The position numbers and the translations under genes were made by a program. From the NCBI RefSeq assembly GCF_009849585.1, contig NZ_VCRN01000016.1, positions 39,041 to 103,040 of the forward strand: a stretch of 64,000 nt of DNA, given 5' to 3'. This document shows positions 26,316-35,004 of this stretch, in pieces. The notes beneath the pieces are model-generated. The model was not told the origin of the DNA. It worked only from the letters and a program-made list of their open reading frames with translations, and did no database searches. Source of the stretch: Bacillus sp. ZZV12-4809 (lineage in GTDB: Bacteria > Bacillota > Bacilli > Bacillales > Cytobacillaceae). The stretch's first letter is position 1. Each line of letters begins with the position of its first letter.

Positions 26316-27678
26316 AACATGTCCCTTTCCCTTCCTTTTTCCATACTATCTTTTGCATAATCAGAGCTGCGGCCGCTATTAATGCCACAAATAGTAAGCT
26401 TACAAAGAATCCAAATCGGATTGATTTTTCAAGCAGTGTCCCGCTGACCGCAGCCAAGATTAGGATCAATCCTAAAATGGCCAGGATCTTGCCAAATATT
26501 TTGTTCTCCAATATCCTCAGTGCTGAAATTATTATGAAAGACCAATTAAATAAAATCATGATGCCTGCAGCAGTGGTAATGTATTCATAGATTTTTCCCG
26601 GCAAAAGCAAAGCTGTTACAATTGATGCAACTAAGCCCGCAGTGGCGAGTATGAGCGATGCCAGCGGCAGGTCCTTCCATTTTTTTATTTTTTTTGAAAA
26701 GACATTTGGAGCATCTCCATCATCGGCTAAAGTAACCAGCAATGCTGTTACCCCAAACAGTGAAGCTGTCATGGTAGAGAATCCGGCAATGATTATGGCT
26801 GCATTAAAAACGTGCGGGAAAAAGTCCAGGTTATAATGTTCCATGGCAGTAACAAACGGACTTTCTTTTTCATTAAACTCTCCATGTGAAGCCATGTAAA
26901 CGGCTAAACCCAAAGAAATGACATAAATGATGACCAGGACAATCAGCATGATAATGCCGGCTTTCGGTGCGTCTTCTTTCTTTTTTAATCTTGTAGCCAT
27001 GAGGCCGATTACTTCAATTCCACCGTATGCATAGAAAGCATAAATTAAAGATGACCAAAAGCCTGTAAAACCCTCTGGAAACCAGTCCTGTACAGAACCT
27101 GGAAATCCAGGATGATTCACATTTCCGTCCATCACACCAGCCAAAGCAGCAAAAGCCAGGATGATGAACATGATGATGGCAGCAGTCTTAATGACCGCAA
27201 ATAGGTTTTCTGCCTTATCAAAGCCTTTGCTTCCTGTAAGAACTACAATAATTGAAAGAATGGCATAACCAGCTGCAAAAATCCAAAGCGGGACGTGTGG
27301 CAGCCAGAATCTTGTTAAGATGGAAAGTGCAGTTAACTGGCTTCCCATGATTAAAATATTTGAGCACCAGTAATTCCAGCCGCAGCTAAACCCTGCCCAT
27401 TTCCCATAAGCTTTATTGGCATAATAGCAGAAAGATCCTTCCTGAGGGTCTTCTGCTGTCATCTTAGCTAAAAGATTATAGACTATATAAGTTCCAATAG
27501 CTGCTAATATAAATGAAATAACAATAGCGGGTCCGGTAATCTTGATTCCAATGGCAGACCCCAGAAAAAATCCGGTCCCGATGGTGCAGCCGACACCAAT
27601 CAGTGATAATTGCCACCACTTTAAATCACCTGATTCACTTTCTTTCGAGGAATTTCCGCTTGGAAGAAAAAAATCCAT
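26314..27678 (-). CDS. APC-superfamily amino-acid permease
   Basis: A 454-residue protein with ~12 membrane helices. The N-terminal LKWWQLSLIGVGCTIGTGFFLGSAIGIKITGPAIVISF is the conserved first helix of amino-acid/polyamine/organocation transporters (the GxG substrate-binding break). The EDPQEGSFCYYANKAYGKWAGFSCGWNYW region fits the AAT/YfnA-like groups. RBS GGGAGG just before the ATG. Substrate cannot be read. Confidence 0.9.
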   Translation of the reverse strand: MDFFLPSGNSSKESESGDLKWWQLSLIGVGCTIGTGFFLGSAIGIKITGPAIVISFILAAIGTYIVYNLLAKMTAEDPQEGSFCYYANKAYGKWAGFSCGWNYWCSNILIMGSQLTALSILTRFWLPHVPLWIFAAGYAILSIIVVLTGSKGFDKAENLFAVIKTAAIIMFIILAFAALAGVMDGNVNHPGFPGSVQDWFPEGFTGFWSSLIYAFYAYGGIEVIGLMATRLKKKEDAPKAGIIMLIVLVIIYVISLGLAVYMASHGEFNEKESPFVTAMEHYNLDFFPHVFNAAIIIAGFSTMTASLFGVTALLVTLADDGDAPNVFSKKIKKWKDLPLASLILATAGLVASIVTALLLPGKIYEYITTAAGIMILFNWSFIIISALRILENKIFGKILAILGLILILAAVSGTLLEKSIRFGFFVSLLFVALIAAAALIMQKIVWKKEGKGTC

Positions 27679-27711
27679 GATGTACCTCCCTCTTTGCGTT
27701 GCAAACTGGCA

Positions 27712-27744
27712 AAAAAATAAGCCGATTCAGATGATGATCGGCTT
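27712..27744 (-). terminator. Terminator of the 113-aa protein gene
   Basis: On the minus strand, stem AAGCCGAT / ATCGGCTT followed by TATTTTTTT. Confidence 0.85.
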
Positions 27745-27779
27745 CCGTTTTGGTGTCACTTGGAAATTTGCCATAATTC

Positions 27780-28121
27780 TTATTTCTTTTTCTCGGAAGT
27801 GTCGTTTTTTAACCCTGTAATAGATCTAAACAACTGTGTATTCATGCTCCCCTGGACAATATCCTCAAGGAAAAACTGCTCGATCAATTTTTTGTATTCC
27901 TCATCCTCAAACATCTTTTTATTTTGAAGCTCCATCTCGGCCAGACCTTCATATGTGGAAAGAAAAGCATATGTATGATCATCGCCTGATATGGGTGATA
28001 ATAATTCGATTTTATGCTGGTAATTTTCGTTGCGGAAATTTTGTATCATTCTGAGGTTTTTAAGAGCTTCAACAAAGTTATCCTGCTTTAACTGAAAAGA
28101 CTGATAAACAAAAACTGACAT
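27780..28121 (-). CDS. Conserved hypothetical, possibly NIPSNAP/dimeric alpha-beta barrel-like
   Basis: A 113-residue soluble protein: MSVFVYQSFQLKQDNFVEALKNLRMIQNFRN, then LLSPISGDDHTYAFLSTYEGLAEMELQNKKMFEDEEYKKLIEQF. The strand-helix-strand alternation and the 'LSTYEGLAEME' stretch suggest a ferredoxin-like dimeric barrel. No catalytic residues can be assigned. RBS GGGGA; single gene. Confidence 0.65.
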   Translation of the reverse strand: MSVFVYQSFQLKQDNFVEALKNLRMIQNFRNENYQHKIELLSPISGDDHTYAFLSTYEGLAEMELQNKKMFEDEEYKKLIEQFFLEDIVQGSMNTQLFRSITGLKNDTSEKKK

Positions 28122-28410
28122 GATAATCCCCTTCCCAAGATTTCAGAACTTTTGATTCACAAAGTAAAATTCCAGGGACCTTATATATTTGGAAATGAAA
28201 CTGCCCAGAGTTGTTCATTCCCGGATTGATTCCCTTCCTGTTTAGTTTGTTATTATTGTTAGAAAATATTCTTTGCTGATTTTCGGAAGCTTCCATAATG
28301 AATGAAATAGTTCCCTTTTATTGATTTTTTTCTCTGTAATTTTAGCAGGAGGAGTGCTAAAAATATTGAAGGGGCGATGTCCCATGAAAAATTATTAGGG
28401 AGCTGATTAT

Positions 28411-28764
28411 ATGCATACAGTTCAACATGGTTTACAGCAAGCAAATCAAGCGCGTCAGCTTGCACAGCAGCTGATCCAGCAGACACAGCAGGGAAGCCAG
28501 CAATACCGTATGATGCTTCAGCAGGAACAGCAGAATATCCAAATGCTTGAACAGATTCTGCAGCGTGAAAAGCAGGCTGCCCAATTAATCGAGCAAAGTC
28601 TGCATAGTCACGAGCTGGCCATCCAGCGCTGCCAGGAAGTTGTAAACATTTGCAATCAAATGCAGGGGCAGCTCACCGGGCCAGAAATGACCGCATTCCC
28701 GCAGCCATTTAATAATCAGCCTGGATCTCAATATAATTATGGAGGCACTTTTCGACAGCAATAA
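28411..28764 (+). CDS. Gln-rich coiled-coil protein, possibly spore-associated
   Basis: A 117-residue protein in which Gln makes up about a third of the first 90 residues (QQANQARQLAQQLIQQTQQGSQQ and later repeats), a long continuous helix, followed by a Pro/Asn/Gly/Tyr tail (QPGSQYNYGGTF). Such proteins are common in Bacillus and often spore-coat or sporulation associated; that is inference. RBS AGGGAGCTG. The 288 bases upstream hold a palindrome TTTTAGCA-N7-TGCTAAAA (28340-28362) and no gene. Confidence 0.7.
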   Translation: MHTVQHGLQQANQARQLAQQLIQQTQQGSQQYRMMLQQEQQNIQMLEQILQREKQAAQLIEQSLHSHELAIQRCQEVVNICNQMQGQLTGPEMTAFPQPFNNQPGSQYNYGGTFRQQ

Positions 28765-28769
28765 ATAAA

Positions 28770-28797
28770 AAACAGCCCGAAAAATTCGGGCTGTTTC
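28770..28797. terminator. Bidirectional terminator between the Gln-rich gene and htpG
   Basis: Stem AAACAGCCCGAA / TTCGGGCTGTTT with an AAA loop; A and T runs allow use in both directions. Confidence 0.85.
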
Positions 28798-28801
28798 CAG
28801 A

Positions 28802-30679
28802 TTACACCATAACCTTGCAGATATCATTCGTAAACTCCACAGGGTCGCTGATTGGAAGTCCTTCAATCAATAATGCCTGGTTATACAGGAGGTTTGTATA
28901 TAGATCTAATTTTTCTTTATCATTTTCCAAAGAATTCTTTAAGGCTTGGAATACTTCATGATTTGGATTGATTTCAAGGACCTTGTTCGCTTTTACATTC
29001 TGATTATCTGGCATGCTGCTGAGCACCTTTTCCATTTCAATGGTGACTTCCCCATCTGCAGTCAGGCACACCGGATGGCTTTTTAGTCTTTTGGAAATAC
29101 GAACATCTGTTACTTTTCCTGATAATATTTCCTTCATGGTGCTGAACAATTCTTTATTTTCTTTTTCTTCTGCCTCTGACGGCTTTTCTTCTTCATTCTC
29201 TATGCCGAGGTCACCGCTTGAGACCGACTTGAATTCCTTCTCTTTATAGGACATGAGCATTTTAATAGCGAACTCATCTATATCCTCTGTAAAGTACAGA
29301 ATTTCATAACCCTTATCCGCCACAAGCTCGGTTTGCGGAAGCTTTTCGATTCTTTCATATGACTCTCCGGAAGCATAATAAATATATTTCTGATCATCCT
29401 TCATTCTGGATACATATTCATCAAGAGATGTTAAGGTCTTTTCTGTTGAAGAAAAGAACAGCAATAAATCCTGGAGCGTTTCCTTATGAGTTCCGAAATC
29501 GCTGTAAACACCATATTTTAATTGGCGTCCAAATGACTTATAAAATTGTTCATATTTTTCCCGCTCATTTTTCATCAGCTGCTGGAGTTCGTTTTTAATC
29601 TTTTTGCTGATATTTTTGGCAATTAGCTTAAGCTGGCGATCATGCTGAAGCATTTCCCTTGAAATGTTCAAGGATAAATCCTCAGAATCAACCATCCCTT
29701 TCACAAAACTGAAATAATCAGGCAAAAGGTCTCCGCACTTATTCATGATTAAAACGCCATTCGAATAAAGCTCCAGGCCTTTTTCGTATTCTTTTGAGTA
29801 ATAATCAAATGGAATATTTTCAGGAATATATAAAATCGCATTATAGCGGATGGTGCCATCCACATTAATATGGATATGCTTTACCGGCTTGTCAAAGCCA
29901 TAATGCTTCTCCTTATAGAACTTTTCGTAATCTTCGTCTGTCAGCTCGCTTTTATTTTTGCGCCAAATTGGTACCATGCTGTTGATGGTCTGCTCTTCTG
30001 TTATTTCCTCAAACTCATTTTCAGCATCTTCTTTTGGTTTTCTGATGGTCACATCCATTTTAATAGGGTAGCGGATGAAATCAGAATATTTTTTTATGAT
30101 TGACTTTAAGCGGTACTCTTCAAGATACTCATCATAGCTTTCATCTTCTGTGTTCGCTTTGATTTTTAAAATAATCTCAGTGCCGATCGTGTCTTTTTCA
30201 TATGGTTCAATTGTATAACCGTCAGCACCATGTGATTCCCATTTATACGCCTGATCACTGCCAAGTGCCCTGCTGATTACGGTTACCACATCAGCTGTCA
30301 TGAAAGCAGCATAAAATCCTACTCCAAATTGGCCGATAATATCATGGCCATCTTTAATCTCATTTTCTTTCTTAAAAGCGAGCGAACCGCTTTTGGCAAT
30401 GACACCCAGGTTGTTTTCCAGTTCCTCCTTTGTCATGCCGATGCCGGTATCTCTAATTGTTAAAGTCCTGTTATCTTTATCAGGAACGACTTTTATGTAG
30501 TAACTGTCTTTTTCAAACGTTAAGGAATCATCTGTAAGTGCTTTGTAGTAAATTTTATCGATAGCATCACTGCTATTGGAAATAAGCTCCCTCAGGAACA
30601 CCTCTCTTTGAGAGTAAATGGAGTTAATCATCATTTCCAATAATCTCTTGGATTCTGCCTGAAACTGTTTCGTTTCCAT
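28802..30679 (-). CDS. htpG: HtpG, bacterial Hsp90 chaperone
   Basis: The N-terminal ATPase is complete: [57 protein letters not shown]. The middle domain ([28 protein letters not shown]) and dimerisation domain follow, 625 residues in total. An upstream in-frame ATG at 30700 is less likely than 30679, which lies 7 bases from AGGGGGAGA. Unlike B. subtilis htpG, which is outside the HrcA regulon, this gene has a CIRCE-like element in its leader. Confidence 0.96.
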   Translation of the reverse strand: METKQFQAESKRLLEMMINSIYSQREVFLRELISNSSDAIDKIYYKALTDDSLTFEKDSYYIKVVPDKDNRTLTIRDTGIGMTKEELENNLGVIAKSGSLAFKKENEIKDGHDIIGQFGVGFYAAFMTADVVTVISRALGSDQAYKWESHGADGYTIEPYEKDTIGTEIILKIKANTEDESYDEYLEEYRLKSIIKKYSDFIRYPIKMDVTIRKPKEDAENEFEEITEEQTINSMVPIWRKNKSELTDEDYEKFYKEKHYGFDKPVKHIHINVDGTIRYNAILYIPENIPFDYYSKEYEKGLELYSNGVLIMNKCGDLLPDYFSFVKGMVDSEDLSLNISREMLQHDRQLKLIAKNISKKIKNELQQLMKNEREKYEQFYKSFGRQLKYGVYSDFGTHKETLQDLLLFFSSTEKTLTSLDEYVSRMKDDQKYIYYASGESYERIEKLPQTELVADKGYEILYFTEDIDEFAIKMLMSYKEKEFKSVSSGDLGIENEEEKPSEAEEKENKELFSTMKEILSGKVTDVRISKRLKSHPVCLTADGEVTIEMEKVLSSMPDNQNVKANKVLEINPNHEVFQALKNSLENDKEKLDLYTNLLYNQALLIEGLPISDPVEFTNDICKVMV

Positions 30680-30709
30680 GTTCGTCTCTCCCCCTAACAT
30701 TTTGATACA

Positions 30710-30736
30710 TTAGCATTTGAACCTTAAGAGTGCTAA
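30710..30736 (-). promoter_or_regulatory. CIRCE-like HrcA operator in the htpG leader
   Basis: On the minus strand, TTAGCACTC (perfect left arm), a 9-base spacer, and AAATGCTAA, which matches the right arm GAGTGCTAA at 7 of 9 positions. Spacing is exactly the N9 of CIRCE. It lies 31 bases before the start codon and just downstream of the promoter. Confidence 0.8.
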
Positions 30737-30744
30737 ACAATATT

Positions 30745-30773
30745 TTAATATCATATAAGCTAATATATGTCAA
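30745..30773 (-). promoter_or_regulatory. SigA-type promoter of htpG
   Basis: On the minus strand, perfect -35 TTGACA, 17-base spacer, -10 TATTAA, with the CIRCE-like element starting 8 bases downstream so that a bound repressor would block initiation. Confidence 0.7.
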
Positions 30774-30789
30774 TTAAGATGAATGAATT

Positions 30790-31728
30790 TTAGTATGAGA
30801 TTTTCCCGGCACATTCCACAAGATTGCGAATGGTTTCTTTTAATTGCCGGGACAGCTGCTCTGGAGTCCATTTTGAATTCTGATTGTCCAGGTCTGATTG
30901 TATTAACAGCATCATCCAAATTGAAAAAACAGCTGAAAACAGATAATATTCCCGTTTGAATTGTTTCCTTTCAGAGGCCGGGATTCCAAGCTCATCACAA
31001 TAACAATCCAGAATCATGTTTCGCAATGTACGGCCGCTTTCTCTAGGGAAATCAGGATGCGAAATATCGATTAAGTGATACAAATCCCAATAAGGGGTGT
31101 TTAAGTGGCAATGCTCCCAGTCCAGAACAACTGTTTTATCGTCCGCATAGCCGAAATTCCCCGTGTGTAAATCTCCGTGGCAAAGAACCTTCTTATCGGA
31201 AAAGGGATTATCGGTATATGCGTTGAAGATTATATTTCCTATGAGAGATGAAACATTATGTAACCTAAAAACAGCAAAAACCTTCTCTTTGTTTTTCAGT
31301 ATATAGGCAGCCATTTCCTGAATAGGAGGTTTAGGACCCTTCAGCTGTGTATTGGAAATCCGCGCAATAGGGAAAGAATGCCATTTGGCCATTAATACGG
31401 TCAGCTTCAGGGCAATATCAGTATCAAATGTATGGTTAATGGTGCCAAGATCCTCTAAAATAATCCAATTACTGATTGGTTTGCTGTGAACGGAGTAAGA
31501 CAGGATTTTAGGGTACTTTAGCGGGAGTTCTGCCAGTACATTTTCAAAAATCCATACTTCTTTTCCAAGCTGGGAATTGTTTGTCAGAGGCTTGAAAATA
31601 TAGCTATTTGAAGCATCAATAAAAAAGCGCTCGACAAACCTGCCGTTCACTCCTTGATAGATATTCTCTCTTCTCAAAATATTTTGGTCATTTAAAGTCC
31701 CGTCTGCATTCACAATATTAGTAAACAA
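30790..31728 (-). CDS. APH-family phosphotransferase (aminoglycoside/choline-kinase-like)
   Basis: The APH kinase core is visible: VLCHGDLHTGNFGYADDKTVVLDWEHCHLNTPYWDLYHLID, with the HGDLHxGN catalytic loop and the DWE metal-binding motif. The N-lobe (VNGRFVERFFIDASNSYIFKP) carries the likely ATP-binding lysine. Substrates of the family include aminoglycosides, choline, homoserine and spore-coat-linked sugars; nothing here selects one. TTG start with GGGGGAG RBS, 312 residues. Confidence 0.85.
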   Translation of the reverse strand: MFTNIVNADGTLNDQNILRRENIYQGVNGRFVERFFIDASNSYIFKPLTNNSQLGKEVWIFENVLAELPLKYPKILSYSVHSKPISNWIILEDLGTINHTFDTDIALKLTVLMAKWHSFPIARISNTQLKGPKPPIQEMAAYILKNKEKVFAVFRLHNVSSLIGNIIFNAYTDNPFSDKKVLCHGDLHTGNFGYADDKTVVLDWEHCHLNTPYWDLYHLIDISHPDFPRESGRTLRNMILDCYCDELGIPASERKQFKREYYLFSAVFSIWMMLLIQSDLDNQNSKWTPEQLSRQLKETIRNLVECAGKISY

Positions 31729-31811
31729 GCTGGCTCCCCCCTAATTAACAGCATCCTAAAATATATATCAATCTGCCTAGCTAAATAATACTGGATTTTT
31801 CAAGGCACAAA

Positions 31812-31838
31812 AAAAGTATCCTGTATAAGGATACTTTT
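31812..31838 (-). terminator. Terminator of the phn/polysaccharide-deacetylase operon
   Basis: Stem AAAAGTATCCT / AGGATACTTTT with a 5-base loop, followed on the minus strand by a T run. Confidence 0.9.
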
Positions 31839-32449
31839 CAAAGCAGAGTGAATTCATAGCCCTTATCCCGGATTTCAGCAATTAAACCAGGGAGGGCTTC
31901 TGCAGTCTGGGGTAATTCATGCAATAGGATGATTGCTCCATCTTCCAGGTTCTCAATAACGTTTCTGATTATTTGTTCAGGCTCTTCTTTAAGCTCCCAG
32001 TCCATCGACGAGATTCTCCACAATATGGTGGAGAGCCCCAGCTCTTTCGCTGCAGCAATGGTATGCTCATTATACTGTCCATATGGGGGCCTGAATAGCT
32101 TCACTTCATGACCTGTGATGGATTCGATCTTTAATTTGCTTGTCCTTAGATCCCGGAATTGTTCAGCCGGAGTTAACTTAACGAGATTGGAATGCTTGGA
32201 AGAGTGTGTTCCAATCTGATGTCCTTCTTCCAGGACTCTCTTCCATGGACGTCCAGCGTATAAAAGCCGTGATTGCCAGAAGAAAACAGCAGGAACCTTT
32301 TCAGCCTTCAATATTTCCAGTATTTCCGGAAGAACTCTTGCCGGCCCATCGTCAAAAGTCAGCGTCACTGTTTTCTTAGATGATTGACCGGAATTAAATA
32401 ATTGGATGTCAGGGTCGTTCGAAACGTACACGACGTTCGAGCTATCCAC
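31838..32449 (-). CDS. Polysaccharide deacetylase (NodB-fold); 5' end interrupted by in-frame TGA
   Basis: The CE4 motifs are present: TLTFDDGP (catalytic and metal Asp), THSSKH (metal His pair), RPPYGQYN, WRISSMDWELKE and ILLHELPQ (usually LLHD). No signal peptide is visible, so the protein appears cytoplasmic or non-classically placed. The GTG start at 32449 has no RBS. The same frame extends to an ATG at 32470, which does have a strong RBS (AAGGAGAGGAGG) directly after the phnC stop, but a TGA (32453-32455) closes it after five codons. Either GTG reinitiation, a mutation, or TGA readthrough must be assumed. Confidence 0.8.
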   Translation of the reverse strand: MDSSNVVYVSNDPDIQLFNSGQSSKKTVTLTFDDGPARVLPEILEILKAEKVPAVFFWQSRLLYAGRPWKRVLEEGHQIGTHSSKHSNLVKLTPAEQFRDLRTSKLKIESITGHEVKLFRPPYGQYNEHTIAAAKELGLSTILWRISSMDWELKEEPEQIIRNVIENLEDGAIILLHELPQTAEALPGLIAEIRDKGYEFTLL

Positions 32450-32487
32450 TATTCATGGACAATTGGCCATTTTTCTGCCTCCTCTCC

Positions 32488-33261
32488 TTAAGTTGATGGG
32501 ATATATGATTTTTCGTAATAACTTTCTGCATCGTATGTAAATACATACATATCATCTGTAAACTGCTCTGGTTTGCCATCAAAAACGACTTCCCCATCTT
32601 TTAAGGCAATAATCCTGGTAGCATAGCGTTTAGCCAATTGAACATCATGGACATTAATGGTGGTTTGGAGACCATGCCGATCATGCATCTCCTTCAGCAG
32701 GCTGAAGATCCGGTCTGAAGTTCCCGGATCCAGGCTGGCAACTGGCTCGTCTCCCAGCAGGAACCTTGGCTTTTGAAGGAGAGCCCTTGCAATGCCGACT
32801 CTCTGTTTCTGCCCTCCGCTAAGCTGTTCAACCCTGCGTTCGGCATAGTCGGCTAAGCCAACTTCTGCAATGACCTGTTTAGCCCGAGTCTTTTCTTCCT
32901 CCGTAAACCACCCAATGAGATTCTTAAAGCTGCTTCTGTAGCCGAACATGCCTGTCAGAACATTCTGCAGGACAGTCAATCTCGGAACTAAATTAAAATG
33001 CTGAAAGATCATTCCCATCTCCCTGCGGATTTTCCGAAGCTGTTCATCACTAAGTGCGGAAAAGGATTGGCCATCCCAGATGATTTCCCCTGACGTAGGT
33101 GACTGGAGGCTATTTAAACAGCGGATCAGAGTGGATTTTCCGGCCCCGCTTTTACCCAGGACACACACAAAATCTCCAGGGTGTATCGTCAGATTTATTG
33201 AATTAAGCGCGTTATGCTTCATGCCGGGATAACGGACAGTTATATTTCGAATTTCAAGCAT
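32488..33261 (-). CDS. phnC: Phosphonate-type ABC transporter ATPase
   Basis: A 257-residue ABC ATPase with Walker A GKSGAGKST, signature LSGGQKQRVGIARAL and Walker B FLLGDEPVASLDP. The GMIFQHFNLVPRLTVLQNVLTG segment is the PhnC type. RBS AGGAGGCAGG. It is the last of the three transporter genes, and the polysaccharide deacetylase follows 17 bases later. Confidence 0.93.
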   Translation of the reverse strand: MLEIRNITVRYPGMKHNALNSINLTIHPGDFVCVLGKSGAGKSTLIRCLNSLQSPTSGEIIWDGQSFSALSDEQLRKIRREMGMIFQHFNLVPRLTVLQNVLTGMFGYRSSFKNLIGWFTEEEKTRAKQVIAEVGLADYAERRVEQLSGGQKQRVGIARALLQKPRFLLGDEPVASLDPGTSDRIFSLLKEMHDRHGLQTTINVHDVQLAKRYATRIIALKDGEVVFDGKPEQFTDDMYVFTYDAESYYEKSYIPST

Positions 33262-33273
33262 TTCCTGCCTCCT

Positions 33274-34029
33274 TTATATCACTCGGTTTCTGACATAGCT
33301 TCCGAAAAGGTCCACTAGAATAACAATGATCATTATCACCAGGACATCGAGCGAAACGGAATTGTATTGGAAGGTTTTAAAATCATTAAAAAGTCTTTGG
33401 CCGATTCCTCCCCCGCCAATGAAGCCTAGGATAAGGGAAGTCCTTATGGCAACCTCAAAACGGTAAAAGTAATTTGATAATACATTTGGCCATATTTGAG
33501 GCAGGATGCTGAACAGGGATGCAAACCAGCTTTTTGCCCCAACTGCCTTCATGGCTTCCTGAGGGCCGGGATCAGAGGCTTCAATGAGCTCAGAGATCAA
33601 TTTTCCCAGAACTCCAATGTTATGAAACATAATGGCCAGGACAGCCGGAAAAGGACCAAGTCCTAAAGCCGTCAAAAGAATCAAACCAAAAACAATTTCA
33701 GGAATGGAACGGACAAAGCTGAGGCCGACTCTGGTTATATGGTAAACAAATTTTGAGCCGGATGTGTTTTTAGCGGCCATAAAGCTTAAGGGAAGTCCGA
33801 TAATAAGACCGAAAAAGCTTCCCAGAAAAGCCATAGCCAATGTTTCCAGACTGTCTTCAAGGATCCTTGGAAGGAGAGAAAAATCCATCGGGAACCAATG
33901 GGACAGAAAGTCTATCATATTCCGGAAGTCCTTGAATTTCGATAAATCGAATTCCGTTAGCCTCATACTTAGATAAACAAATAAAACCAACACCAAATAT
34001 GTTAGTATGCTGCGTCTTTTAAACCACAA
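33274..34029 (-). CDS. phnE: Phosphonate-type ABC transporter permease
   Basis: Six predicted membrane helices and the permease EAA loop (ASDPGPQEAMKAVGAKSWFASLFSILPQIWPNVLS), followed by RTSLILGFIGGGGIGQRLFNDFKTFQYN, the PhnE C-terminal pattern. The start is a TTG, 12 bases after the phnD stop. Single-permease organisation fits the PhnCDE class that imports phosphonates, phosphite or hypophosphite. Confidence 0.93.
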   Translation of the reverse strand: MWFKRRSILTYLVLVLFVYLSMRLTEFDLSKFKDFRNMIDFLSHWFPMDFSLLPRILEDSLETLAMAFLGSFFGLIIGLPLSFMAAKNTSGSKFVYHITRVGLSFVRSIPEIVFGLILLTALGLGPFPAVLAIMFHNIGVLGKLISELIEASDPGPQEAMKAVGAKSWFASLFSILPQIWPNVLSNYFYRFEVAIRTSLILGFIGGGGIGQRLFNDFKTFQYNSVSLDVLVIMIIVILVDLFGSYVRNRVI

Positions 34030-34040
34030 TCTTATCAGCC

Positions 34041-34943
34041 CTATTCTTTAATAAGTCCCTCTTTTAGGGCAGCCTGGCGGATGCTTTCATAATCTTTGTT
34101 GCTTGCTTCTGTAAATCCGCTTGCTCCGAATGCATCCAGAATTTCCGGATCTTCAATCGCAAGAAACGCTTCTTTTAGTGCTTTAATTGTTTCTTCATCT
34201 GTGTTTTCATGTACAGCCCAAGGGTATTGGAAAAGCTTCTCTGATTTCCAGATCGTTTTAATTTGATCTCCGTCTACTTTTCCTGAATCCACTAATTGAT
34301 TATAAATGGCGCTGTCGACCGCACCTGCATCCACCTGTTTATTTTGAACTGCCAATGCAGTAGCATCATGTGAGCCGGTAAATCGGACGCTTTTAAAGCT
34401 GTGATCATCCTCTGATTTGTACACTTCACGGTCCTTCAATTCAATGGAAGGGATAAGAGATCCTGAAGTTGAATTGATATCACCGAAGGCAAAGTCCGTT
34501 TCATTGCTATTTTTAAGTAAATCTTCAAGTGAATTCCAAGGGTTGTCTTTGTGGGTAATGATATATGAATAATAGAATGGCTCTCCATCAATCAGCTGTG
34601 TAATGATGGCTTTTGCACCGCTCTTCTCATGGGCAACTACATATGTTAAAGGACCGAAATAGGCCATATCAATTTTATCGTAGTTCATGGCTTCGACTAC
34701 GCCGTTATAATCCGGATAAACTTCAACAGCAACCTTCCGATCGAGTTTTTCCGATAATGTTGACTGCAGTTTCTCCATGGCAGCTTCCATTGATCCCTCT
34801 GTTTGAACGGGGATGACTCCAATGGTGAAGGTTTCTTTCGATTGTTCTTTTGCATTTTTATCTGTGTTTTTTGTTTCATTGCCACTGCAGGCTGACAGAA
34901 GCATCAGTGAAAAGATAGTTATGAGCATTAAGAATTTTTTCAT
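34041..34943 (-). CDS. phnD: Phosphonate-type ABC transporter substrate-binding lipoprotein
   Basis: A lipoprotein signal peptide with lipobox LLSACS is followed by TIGVIPVQTEGSMEAAMEKLQSTLSEKL and DMAYFGPLTYVVA, then GDINSTSGSLIPSIEL and FTGSHDATALAVQNKQVDAGAVDS. These are the ligand-binding motifs of PhnD/PtxB proteins. No C-P lyase, phosphonatase or phosphite dehydrogenase is visible nearby, so the ligand may be phosphonate, phosphite or an organophosphorus compound. Confidence 0.94.
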   Translation of the reverse strand: MKKFLMLITIFSLMLLSACSGNETKNTDKNAKEQSKETFTIGVIPVQTEGSMEAAMEKLQSTLSEKLDRKVAVEVYPDYNGVVEAMNYDKIDMAYFGPLTYVVAHEKSGAKAIITQLIDGEPFYYSYIITHKDNPWNSLEDLLKNSNETDFAFGDINSTSGSLIPSIELKDREVYKSEDDHSFKSVRFTGSHDATALAVQNKQVDAGAVDSAIYNQLVDSGKVDGDQIKTIWKSEKLFQYPWAVHENTDEETIKALKEAFLAIEDPEILDAFGASGFTEASNKDYESIRQAALKEGLIKE

Positions 34944-34979
34944 GTTTGCACTTCCTTGTTTTGTTTTTAGTGAAGGTAA

Positions 34980-35004
34980 AAAAGGACTCTTTGCGAGTCC
35001 TTTT
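34980..35004 (-). terminator. Terminator after selD
   Basis: Perfect 10-bp stem AAAAGGACTC / GAGTCCTTTT with a TTTGC loop between selD and phnD. Confidence 0.9.

Noticed and set aside
28340..28362. TTTTAGCA-N7-TGCTAAAA as a CIRCE element
   Set aside because: The arms resemble CIRCE but the spacing is too short for the N9 form and the downstream gene is not a chaperone. It may be another operator.
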